Source: RGIG3178 sp964533965
GTDB taxonomy: Bacteria > Bacillota > Clostridia > Christensenellales > QAND01
Direction: 5' to 3'
DNA: 53,256 nt
Assembly (NCBI GenBank): GCA_964533965.1
Contig: CAZHNN010000018.1
Coordinates: forward strand, 1-53,256
Shown here: piece after piece, positions 46,984 through 53,256 of the stretch
Numbering within the stretch: position 1 is the stretch's first letter
Layout of the letters: each line of letters begins with the position of its first letter
Position numbers and translations under genes: made by a program
Notes under the pieces: generated by a model
Told to the model about the DNA's origin: nothing
The model's database searches: none
The model's input: the letters and a program-made list of their open reading frames with translations, nothing else

Positions 46984-48078
46984 ATGAGGATTACCAACAA
47001 CATCATGGCGATGAATACGCATCGTCAGTACACCGTGAACAACGAAGCCGTCGCCAAGTCAACCGCGAAACTGTCTTCCGGATACCGGATCAACAGCGCC
47101 GCTGACGACGCAGCAGGTCTGGCCATTTCCGAAAAAATGCGCGCGCAGATTCGTGGCCTGGATATGGCTTCAAAAAACAGTGAAGACGCCATTTCGCTTA
47201 TCCAAACGGCAGAAGGCGCCCTCACCGAGACCCACGCCATACTGCAGCGTATGCGCGAGTTGTCTGTCCAGTCTGCTTCGGACACCAACCAGGACGCTGT
47301 CGACCGTGACGCGTTGGACGCGGAGTTCGGCCAGCTGAAACAGGAGATCGACGACATCGCCGGTAAGACGAAGTTCAACAACATGAGCTTGCTCGACGGC
47401 ACCTATGGCGTATCGGTCAACTCCACCGCTTCGAGCCTTGACGACGTAGTCGGCGTGTCCGGCATCTCCGTCGACGGCGCTGCAGCGGGCGAAGTATTCA
47501 CCTTTGCCGATGACGGAACGGACCTCACCGTAACGCGCGGCAGCGACGGCGCGACGTTCACCATCGGATCGCCGGCGGGCGGCGCTGGAACGATCGACAT
47601 TGCGGCGTTCGGCATCACCCTCCAGACAAAGAACACGTTCGTTGCGGGAAGCCTCGACGGCACGGTCAACATGAGCGCGGGCGGCGGCGGCACAATCCAG
47701 ACCGGCGCAAACAACGGCGACACGCTGAGCATTTCCATCGGCGATATGAGCGCGAGCGGCCTTGCCCTTACGGCAGCACGTGTCGATTCACAGGCGAACG
47801 CATCCTCCGCCATCAACTCGGTGGACAGCGCGATCAACCTCGTTTCCGACCAGCGCGCAAACCTCGGTGCTTTGCAGAACAGGTTGCAGCACAAGATCAA
47901 CAACCTGAACACCTCTTCGGAGAACCTGCAGGCAGCAGAAAGCCGTATCCGCGACTTGGATATGGCCGCAGAGATGACGACCTACACGAAGAACAACATC
48001 ATGGTGCAGGCCGCGACCTCGATGCTAGCTCAGGCGAACTCGGCGCCCCAGAACGTTCTGACTCTTTTACGTCAATAA
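46984..48078 (+). CDS. hag: Flagellin
   Basis: A 364-residue filament protein. N-terminal D0/D1 MRITNNIMAMNTHRQYTVNN, then STAKLSSGYRINSAADDAAGLAISEKMRAQIRGLD; C-terminal D1/D0 ANLGALQNRLQHKINNLNTS, ENLQAAESRIRDLDMAAEM and MLAQANSAPQNVLTLL. The central 150 residues are a Gly/Ala/Thr-rich variable region. GGAGGAAAT precedes the ATG. It is transcribed opposite to both neighbouring flagellar blocks, alone, from a sigma-D promoter. Confidence 0.96.
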   Translation: MRITNNIMAMNTHRQYTVNNEAVAKSTAKLSSGYRINSAADDAAGLAISEKMRAQIRGLDMASKNSEDAISLIQTAEGALTETHAILQRMRELSVQSASDTNQDAVDRDALDAEFGQLKQEIDDIAGKTKFNNMSLLDGTYGVSVNSTASSLDDVVGVSGISVDGAAAGEVFTFADDGTDLTVTRGSDGATFTIGSPAGGAGTIDIAAFGITLQTKNTFVAGSLDGTVNMSAGGGGTIQTGANNGDTLSISIGDMSASGLALTAARVDSQANASSAINSVDSAINLVSDQRANLGALQNRLQHKINNLNTSSENLQAAESRIRDLDMAAEMTTYTKNNIMVQAATSMLAQANSAPQNVLTLLRQ

Positions 48079-48081
48079 CTC

Positions 48082-48153
48082 CGAGTCCCAAGGTGATAAC
48101 GAGTCCCAAGGTGACAACGAGTTACAAGGTGACAACGAGTTACAAAAAGAAAC
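48082..48153 (+). repeat. 18-base tandem repeat just after flagellin
   Basis: Three full units and one degenerate unit of 18 bases: CGAGTCCCAAGGTGATAA, CGAGTCCCAAGGTGACAA, CGAGTTACAAGGTGACAA and a partial CGAGTTACAAAAAGAAAC. They begin 3 bases after the stop codon and run into the terminator stem. The units differ by 1-3 bases. Confidence 0.85.
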
Positions 48154-48185
48154 AGAGCCGCCATAGGTCGGCTCTGTTTCTTTTT
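48149..48185 (+). terminator. Terminator of flagellin
   Basis: GAAACAGAGCCG (48149-48160) pairs with CGGCTCTGTTTC (48169-48180), 12 pairs around CCATAGGT, followed by five Ts. Confidence 0.93.
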
Positions 48186-48670
48186 AAGTAAAGCACTGTT
48201 TTAGTCTGATTTTCATTTGTTCGTTTCGCATAGAGCCGCAAATCTATACCCCGCCGCCACCCTATTAAGGAATGGGGCTCTGCCCCCGGCCCCAGGTAGG
48301 GGACGTTATCCCCTACGACTCCCTGATGAGATTGGAAGTATTCCTACAAGGTCTTATTATATTGATAATGCCTATTTCTTCGAGGTCTTTATCGGGACAT
48401 CGAAGGCACCGAGAATAAAATCATGTCGGTGGCATGTTTTTCGTAAAGCGGGATATGGTAGCTTGTTGGAGGTACCCCGACAAGCGCTCTTGTAGATTAG
48501 CATAATACAGGCCCCACACAGTGTCCGTTTCAAGGGGGTCCGGCGTTTCCGAAGGAAATCGGGAGGGGATCATACGCATGGCAAAGCCTTGTGTACAAGC
48601 CCCTTGGTAAAGAATATGCAACTGACATTGTTGCTTTTTTGCGCTGTACGATTTGCTTTATCAAACACAA
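48186..48670. other. Intergenic region between convergent flagellin and csrA
   Basis: About 490 bases with no credible gene; a 66-codon minus-strand frame (48621-48421) lacks a ribosome binding site and recognisable similarity. Two adjacent GC-rich hairpins stand out: GGGG-CTCTG-CCCC at 48274-48286 and GTAGGGGA-CGTTA-TCCCCTAC at 48296-48316. The first resembles the hairpin at 10751-10768. Confidence 0.5.
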
Positions 48671-48690
48671 AAGCCCGCATAAGCGGGCTT
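48671..48690. terminator. Terminator of the fliW-csrA transcript
   Basis: AAGCCCGC (48671-48678) pairs with GCGGGCTT (48683-48690) around ATAA; on the minus strand the stem is followed by TTTTGTG. Confidence 0.85.
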
Positions 48691-48704
48691 CTTGACTCTG
48701 TCCG

Positions 48705-48905
48705 TTAAAAACTGACGACCGGCGTCTTTGCGGCGGACTGGTTGATATCGATGGTCTCCTTCAACAGCTCCTTGCGGAACACGCGCACCTCTTCGGGCGC
48801 GGTGATGCCGATGCGAACACGGTCCCCGTCGACGGCGACGACCTCGATGGTGATATCGGACCCTATGGCGATGGCTTCGCCCACTTTTCTAGAGAGCACC
48901 AGCAT
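48705..48905 (-). CDS. csrA: Carbon storage/translational regulator CsrA
   Basis: A 66-residue RNA-binding dimer: MLVLSRKVGEAIAIGSDITI, then DGDRVRIGITAPEEVRVFRKELL. CsrA binds GGA motifs in mRNA leaders and represses flagellin translation. It overlaps the 3' end of fliW by 17 bases, so the antagonist and regulator are co-translated. The ATG at 48905 gives the standard family start. Confidence 0.96.
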   Translation of the reverse strand: MLVLSRKVGEAIAIGSDITIEVVAVDGDRVRIGITAPEEVRVFRKELLKETIDINQSAAKTPVVSF

Positions 48906-49359
48906 TTTCTTTGCCCTCCTTGACCGCGCACATGACCGCATCGTAGATCGGATACCGTATCGGCAGCTCCTTGGCGTCAATGAGCACCTGTTTGCCGATG
49001 CCCTCCTTCGCGTTGATGAAGATCGGTGCCGCGAGATTCGCAGTCATCTGCGTTACATCTTCGGGGATCATGACCACGTTCATTACGATGAGGTCGGACT
49101 GATCCTCCACATGCAGATCTTCAAGGTCGCTGTCGCGCACCTGGATGATGTGGTTGTCCAACAATTCAAACGGGATTATGGTCGGAAGGGCAATCGCTTT
49201 GTTTTCCGTGGATTGCAGCCAATACAGCGGTTTGCTCTTCTCGATCTCCAGAATCACAAAACGGTGCAGGTCCTCAAATCCAGGCAAGCCCTGCGGGAAG
49301 GCGATCACCTTGTTATCGGGGAATTCAAAGTCCCCAAACCTAGAAGTTTCGATATACAT
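48889..49359 (-). CDS. fliW: Flagellar assembly factor FliW
   Basis: A 156-residue protein with FPQGLPGFEDLHRFVILEIE, PLYWLQSTENKAIALP and NVVMIPEDVTQMTANLAAPI. FliW binds both flagellin and CsrA, coupling flagellin secretion to its translation. AAGGGACGGG precedes the ATG. Own promoter upstream. Confidence 0.94.
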   Translation of the reverse strand: MYIETSRFGDFEFPDNKVIAFPQGLPGFEDLHRFVILEIEKSKPLYWLQSTENKAIALPTIIPFELLDNHIIQVRDSDLEDLHVEDQSDLIVMNVVMIPEDVTQMTANLAAPIFINAKEGIGKQVLIDAKELPIRYPIYDAVMCAVKEGKENAGAL

Positions 49360-49393
49360 GTACGCCCGTCCCTTTCCGTTCGATTCAAGCGCA

Positions 49394-49432
49394 GTTACAT
49401 TGAGATTACATCTATTTGATGTATTCTGTAAC
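49394..49432 (-). promoter_or_regulatory. Candidate promoter of fliW-csrA with GTTACA/TGTAAC half-sites
   Basis: On the minus strand TTACAG (49431-49426), a 17-base spacer and TAATCT (49408-49403). GTTACA (49394-49399), ATTACA (49405-49410) and TGTAAC (49427-49432) lie over the promoter, and TACATC-N5-GATGTA (49407-49423) forms an inner dyad. Confidence 0.55.
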
Positions 49433-49476
49433 TAACTATAGCATAGTTTCGATTCTCTTTCAACTTGAAAAACACA

Positions 49477-49525
49477 AAAAAACCTGTACAGGCCGCATTC
49501 GGCGCTTAACAGCCCGCCGGTGGGC
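49477..49525 (-). terminator. Hairpins after flgL, probable terminator
   Basis: On the minus strand CAGCCC/GGGCTG form one stem near 49525-49508. Next, CCTGTACAGG (about 49494-49485) is followed by seven Ts. It would separate the flgM-flgL transcript from fliW-csrA. Confidence 0.6.
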
Positions 49526-49544
49526 TGCGTTTTCATCACTGTCG

Positions 49545-50480
49545 TCAGGTCAGATAATCCACCAGAGACGGCATGATGATCTTAGAGCCAACAGCGAGCG
49601 CGGCTTCATAGACCGCCTGCGCGTTCTGGTATTGCAGCGTCACTTCCGCAACATCGATGTCCTCGATATCACTCTTCACGCTCTTGTAGTTCAAAAGGTT
49701 GTTCTCATAACGGTTTGCCACCAGATCCATGCGGTTGATCTTCCCGCCAACCTCGGATTCTTTACTCAGCACACGGCTCTGCGCACTCTGGAGCCTACTG
49801 ATATAAGAGGAGATCGTTTGGGGCGTTGCGCCGCTTTGCAGATCCTTGTAAAGCCCATCGAGCATGGTATAGACGTTTTCACTGCCCATGGACATGAATT
49901 CTGTGCCGGACATCGTCACTTCCATGGTCAGCCCGGAGCCAATCTCAAGGGAAATGGCCTGTCCGTCTTCGGCGATCAGACCCGCGTTACCGGTATCGGT
50001 TACATCCAGGCCGTTGTACAGGAGTTTTCCGCTGGCATCAACGGTGAACGGCGGCTGCTTCGTGTTGTATCCACCGAAGATGTATTGCTCGCCGCTCATG
50101 CTGTTCCCAAGCGTGAGCGACTCGTCGCGCAGCTGCTTGATAAAGGAAGCGAAAGCGGTCTTCTGTTCGCTGGTCACAAACCCGTTGGCTGCCTCCACGG
50201 TCTTTTCATACGCGCTTTTCAAGATCTCGTTCAAGTCTGACAGCGCGTTCTGCTCATCGGTCAGCATGGTCTTGGCAGTTCCCACGATTTCCTTGTACTG
50301 ATCCGTCTTATAGATCTTTGCGTTGATGCGCATGCTCTTCATTGAGCCTATCGGATCGTCCGAGAGCTTCGTGATGCGCTTGAGCGAGGAGAGCTGCGTC
50401 TGGTAGTTCGTCAGCACCGACAAATTGTCGTTGAGGTTATTGGTATAGTTCCTGGTCAGCATATTGTTCGTGATGCGCAT
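49545..50480 (-). CDS. flgL: Flagellar hook-associated protein 3, FlgL
   Basis: A 311-residue hook-filament junction protein. N-terminal MRITNNMLTRNYTNNLNDNL with RITKLSDDPIGSMKSMRI; middle GNSMSGEQYIFGGYNTKQPPF; C-terminal DVAEVTLQYQNAQAVYEAAL. GGAGGTGTAAA precedes the ATG, 12 bases after the flgK stop. Confidence 0.94.
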   Translation of the reverse strand: MRITNNMLTRNYTNNLNDNLSVLTNYQTQLSSLKRITKLSDDPIGSMKSMRINAKIYKTDQYKEIVGTAKTMLTDEQNALSDLNEILKSAYEKTVEAANGFVTSEQKTAFASFIKQLRDESLTLGNSMSGEQYIFGGYNTKQPPFTVDASGKLLYNGLDVTDTGNAGLIAEDGQAISLEIGSGLTMEVTMSGTEFMSMGSENVYTMLDGLYKDLQSGATPQTISSYISRLQSAQSRVLSKESEVGGKINRMDLVANRYENNLLNYKSVKSDIEDIDVAEVTLQYQNAQAVYEAALAVGSKIIMPSLVDYLT

Positions 50481-50492
50481 TTTACACCTCCG

Positions 50493-51983
50493 TTAACGGC
50501 CTACGACGCCGGTGTTGTTGATCAACGTATCCAACATCTCGTCGATGGCGGTGATCAGTCGCGAGGACGCAGAATAGGCGTGTTGGTATTTGACCATATC
50601 GATCATCTCGTCGTTGATGGAGACACCCGACACCGCTTCCCTGCGGTTTTCCAGGTTACTGATGATCGATCCTTGGCTTTGGCTCATGTTGCTGCTGGTG
50701 CTGCTGTTGATGGCAATCTCAGTCATTATGGTGCTGAAATAGTCCTCGAAATTGCTGATGCCGACAATGCCATCGCTGCCGCACAACGCCACCAGGGCGA
50801 GGATGTTCTCGTTGTTGCCCTCGTTGGTATTCGAGGCGGAAAGGTCCACGAGCTGGCTTGATGCTGCGATGTTGTTCACATCGTCCAGGATATCGTCGGA
50901 AAGCGAGAAGTTGCTGGCCGTGATGGCGGTATACCCGCCTGCCGGCACATTAAAGAAGTCGACGTTGTTTTTCGAAGCCGTGCTTGTGGTGGCAAGCGTG
51001 TAACCGGCCCTGTGCACGGTATTGAAGGCTTGCGCGATGCTCTGGCAAAGCGTGTTGAGGTTGTCCATCAACCGGGGGACGCCCACCTCGTTTACACTAT
51101 TGCCGTCACGCATCTGTCGGTAGGCTTCCAGTTTGCCGTCGGAGTACTCGAACGCGTCGGTCGTGCCTTCGTAATAGATGCTGTAGTATCCTGCATTCCC
51201 CGAGACCACGCCGGTCTGATCCGCAACTGCCGACAGCTTGGTGGTAGAGGTGTGGTTGACCAGTTCGTGTCCTTCGCTTGTGACCACAAGCTTGCCGTCG
51301 GGGTTCTCGTAGTAGTCGATGTTGATGAGCTGACTGAGCTTGTCCAACAGCAGGTTCCGCTTGTCGCGAAGATCGTTGGCGTTGCTTCCGGTCAGCTCGT
51401 ACGAGTAGATTTGCGCGTTGTAATCGGCAATGTTTGTAATTGCGTCGTTGATCTCCTGTACGGTGGCATACATGTTGTCGTTCTGCTCGGTCTGCAGATC
51501 GGACAGCTGCTGGTAGTAACTGTTGAACAGATTGGTGAGCTCAATGCCGTTCTGCTGAACGGTTGTGCGGATCTCAAGGCTACTTGGATCCGTGGTGAGC
51601 TCGCTCAGGCTGTCGAAGAAGCTGGACATAACCTTCGAAATGCTGTAGTCGGACGTCTCGTTGAACAGCGATTCGATGTAAGACATCGCATCGGCCTTCG
51701 CCTGCCATTTGCCGAAACCCGCATATTCCTGCCGCAGCTGGCGGTCGATGTACGCGTCTCGCACCTGCCGTATGGACTGGATCTCAACGCCGCCGCCTAC
51801 CGCATTTTTCAAAACGCTGGCATAACGGCCATAAAGCGCCGCGGCCTCGATGGAAGCCGTTTCAACTCGCTGGCGGGTATACCCCTGCGTCGCGCTGTTT
51901 GAAACGTTCTGCCCGATGACCTCAAGCGCCGTTTGGCTGACATACATGCCGGTTTTGGCTATTTCCAGTCCGTAAAATCCCAT
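50493..51983 (-). CDS. flgK: Flagellar hook-associated protein 1, FlgK
   Basis: A 496-residue junction protein. N-terminal FYGLEIAKTGMYVSQTALEVIGQNVSNSATQGYTRQRVE (split: FYGLEIAKTGMYVSQTALEV, GQNVSNSATQGYTRQRV); C-terminal SGVSINDEMIDMVKYQHAYS and SSRLITAIDEMLDTLINN. The flgN chaperone gene lies immediately upstream with 3 bases between. Confidence 0.95.
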   Translation of the reverse strand: MGFYGLEIAKTGMYVSQTALEVIGQNVSNSATQGYTRQRVETASIEAAALYGRYASVLKNAVGGGVEIQSIRQVRDAYIDRQLRQEYAGFGKWQAKADAMSYIESLFNETSDYSISKVMSSFFDSLSELTTDPSSLEIRTTVQQNGIELTNLFNSYYQQLSDLQTEQNDNMYATVQEINDAITNIADYNAQIYSYELTGSNANDLRDKRNLLLDKLSQLINIDYYENPDGKLVVTSEGHELVNHTSTTKLSAVADQTGVVSGNAGYYSIYYEGTTDAFEYSDGKLEAYRQMRDGNSVNEVGVPRLMDNLNTLCQSIAQAFNTVHRAGYTLATTSTASKNNVDFFNVPAGGYTAITASNFSLSDDILDDVNNIAASSQLVDLSASNTNEGNNENILALVALCGSDGIVGISNFEDYFSTIMTEIAINSSTSSNMSQSQGSIISNLENRREAVSGVSINDEMIDMVKYQHAYSASSRLITAIDEMLDTLINNTGVVGR

Positions 51984-51986
51984 TTG

Positions 51987-52484
51987 TTATACCCTTTGAT
52001 CAAACACACGGAAATTGACCGCCGTGTCGCCGTTCGTTCCGCCCTTGTTGTTGTACAACTGGCCTTCACCGCTGTCGGTGATCATGCGGATGCAAAAGGA
52101 CGTAAAATCCATGTGCGTCTGTATCAGTTTCTTGTTCAATTCATTGCTGCGCTTGAGCTTGAGCACTATGTCGCTCAATTCGCGCTTAAGCTGCGCAAAT
52201 TCCTGCCGCAGCGGTTCTTCGCACAACTCGATGACCTTCGAGAAGGTGAGTTTCTTCCCTTTTATGTTCATGTCGCAGGTTAGCTCGTCGATAATTTCCA
52301 TCCGCTGCTCTTCGAGCTCTTTGGCCCTGAGTATAAGCTGCTTTTCGCGCTGCACGATGCCGTTTAAAACATTTACATCGTTTTGGATCAAAACATCCTT
52401 CTTCTGCGTTGAAATATCCAACAGGATGCGATGAACGTCCTTTTGATCGGTCATCACCTGCAGCAGAGGCCGCATATCCCGCAT
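51987..52484 (-). CDS. flgN: FlgN family flagellar secretion chaperone
   Basis: A 165-residue, mostly helical, Lys/Glu-rich protein (DVNVLNGIVQREKQLILRAK; LEEQRMEIIDELTCDMNIKG). FlgN chaperones FlgK and FlgL to the export gate. Similarity is moderate, but its position between flgM and flgK is the usual one. The ATG has AGGAGGCAG. Confidence 0.82.
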   Translation of the reverse strand: MRDMRPLLQVMTDQKDVHRILLDISTQKKDVLIQNDVNVLNGIVQREKQLILRAKELEEQRMEIIDELTCDMNIKGKKLTFSKVIELCEEPLRQEFAQLKRELSDIVLKLKRSNELNKKLIQTHMDFTSFCIRMITDSGEGQLYNNKGGTNGDTAVNFRVFDQRV

Positions 52485-52564
52485 GTTTCTGCCTCCTTTG
52501 ATAAGGATAACAAACCCTGATCGTCATCCGGCTAGATGACAACCCGGTAAGTAGATGGCGCTGT

Positions 52565-52843
52565 TTACCGCCCCAGTATCTTTTCGGCGATGTCCTCTCC
52601 GGACACGTTGTAGGTTCCGCTTTCTATCTGCTGCTTGATCGTGTTGATCTTGCGGAGCCTGTCGGCGTCGGTCGTCTCCATCGCCTGCTTGGCGGCTTTG
52701 AGCGCGGTGGTATACGTGACCGCCTCTTTGGAAAACTCCACCCGGTCTGACCCCGTCGTGTGATTGTACGAAATCTGTGGCTTTTCCTGGATCTTTATAA
52801 GGTTTGTATAGATCCTGTTCGTTGAAATCGAATCAATTTTCAT
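52565..52843 (-). CDS. flgM: Anti-sigma-28 factor FlgM
   Basis: A 92-residue protein: MKIDSISTNRIYTNLIKI at the start, DRVEFSKEAVTYTTALKAAK in the middle, and the sigma-binding C-terminus INTIKQQIESGTYNVSGEDIAEKIL. FlgM holds sigma-D inactive until it is exported through the finished hook. It would control the flagellin promoter at 46.85 kb. Confidence 0.93.
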   Translation of the reverse strand: MKIDSISTNRIYTNLIKIQEKPQISYNHTTGSDRVEFSKEAVTYTTALKAAKQAMETTDADRLRKINTIKQQIESGTYNVSGEDIAEKILGR

Positions 52844-52878
52844 CGTTTTTACTCTCCCAACATGCGTCGACCCTGTCG

Positions 52879-53256
52879 TTATCGGTTAATGTCAACATGC
52901 ATCTTGTATCTGCCCCTGTCGGGGCCGGTGTCCTGCCTTTTCTTTTGTTCCGGTTGCGCGCGCTTGGTTTCCGACAGATCGAGTAGGATCTTTTCAAAGA
53001 ACTCCTTACACTTTTCGCAATACCGGCCACTGTTGATGGGCTTCCCGCACTTCTCGCACAGCAGTTCAGGCTCGCTGTCGCCAAGTGACAGCCTCTCTTC
53101 CTTTAAAAACTCCAAGATCAGCTTTTCGTCCACTTCCGTCTTCTTTGCGATCTCCGTCAGGATTGCCTGAGGATGCTGATATACGTAATCCCGGACCTTG
53201 ATGAAGCTCTTTTCCCTTTCTTCCACGCATAGAGGACAAAAGCTTTGGTTAAATGA
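52879..53256 (-). CDS. yvyF: Flagellar operon protein, YvyF/TIGR03826 family (5' end beyond the window)
   Basis: The frame is open from the right edge. It reads SFNQSFCPLCVEEREKSFIK, then VRDYVYQHPQAILTEIAKKT, FLKEERLSL, and a second cysteine cluster (CEKCGKPINSGRYCEKC). YvyF proteins have this zinc-finger/helix pattern and precede flgM in Bacillus. A GTG at 53226 is not the real start, because the first CxxC lies before it. Function unknown; regulation of FlgM/flagellar expression has been proposed for the family. Confidence 0.85.
   Translation of the reverse strand, partial: SFNQSFCPLCVEEREKSFIKVRDYVYQHPQAILTEIAKKTEVDEKLILEFLKEERLSLGDSEPELLCEKCGKPINSGRYCEKCKEFFEKILLDLSETKRAQPEQKKRQDTGPDRGRYKMHVDINR

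Noticed and set aside
46754..46987. 77-codon plus-strand frame upstream of flagellin
   Set aside because: It spans the sigma-D promoter and leader hairpin, lacks a ribosome binding site and resembles nothing known.
48082..48153. CRISPR array
   Set aside because: The 18-base units are directly abutting with no spacers.
48421..48621. 66-codon minus-strand frame in the flagellin-csrA gap
   Set aside because: No ribosome binding site or recognised motif; the gap has repeat-like GC hairpins instead.

Overview
The window looks like a chromosomal segment from an anaerobic, motile, probably endospore-forming Bacillota of the class Clostridia. Evidence for this is the sigH neighbourhood (mrnC, thyX, rlmB, sigH, tRNA-Gly, tuf), a CwlD-type spore-cortex amidase, Shine-Dalgarno-rich starts with many TTG/GTG initiators, a cysteine T-box leader, a FliY (CheC/FliN fusion) motor-switch protein, the Bacillus-like flagellar order yvyF-flgM-flgN-flgK-flgL-fliW-csrA-hag, and an oxygen-sensitive type of tungsten/molybdenum aldehyde oxidoreductase. 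No transposase, prophage, CRISPR array or rRNA gene was recognised.

Layout. 1-9.9 kb is a mostly minus-strand housekeeping block: tuf (partial), tRNA-Gly(CCC), sigH, rlmB, thyX, mrnC, cwlD, tsaD and a DUF1461 membrane protein. A frameshifted grpB-like gene follows, then a lipoprotein zinc carboxypeptidase and the T-box-controlled cysE-cysS operon. 10-15 kb holds a small membrane protein, a MurG-type transferase overlapping a HEAT-repeat/methyltransferase fusion, two small conserved proteins and a nucleotidyltransferase. 15.3-22.7 kb is an accessory island of paralogues: two membrane-anchored phosphodiester glycosidase (NAGPA-fold) proteins, two lipoproteins and three metallo-beta-lactamase-fold hydrolases. 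Their promoters look duplicated along with the genes. A PIG-V-like membrane mannosyltransferase follows.

24.5-32.5 kb is one plus-strand operon: an AOR-family tungstopterin oxidoreductase, a four-cluster ferredoxin, an unrecognised 172-residue protein, an HdrC/GltD-like flavoprotein, a six-cluster polyferredoxin and an HdrA-MvhD fusion. I infer a cytoplasmic complex that oxidises an aldehyde or related substrate and splits the electrons between ferredoxin and a nicotinamide by flavin-based bifurcation. Its leader can fold into an antiterminator that competes with an intrinsic terminator, so it is a candidate riboswitch. A signal-less multicopper oxidase and a small unknown gene follow on the other strand.

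34.9-53.3 kb is a flagellar locus. On the minus strand it runs yvyF (partial), flgM, flgN, flgK, flgL, fliW, csrA and, further along, fliF-G-H-I-J-K, flgD, flgE, flbD, a motA/motB deletion remnant, fliL, fliM and fliY. Flagellin is on the plus strand between the two blocks, with a sigma-D promoter and a leader carrying two CsrA-type GGA sites. flgB, flgC, fliE and the export genes fliP/Q/R/flhA/B are not here, so they must lie elsewhere if the organism is flagellated. All function calls are from reading the translated sequence; no database search was run.
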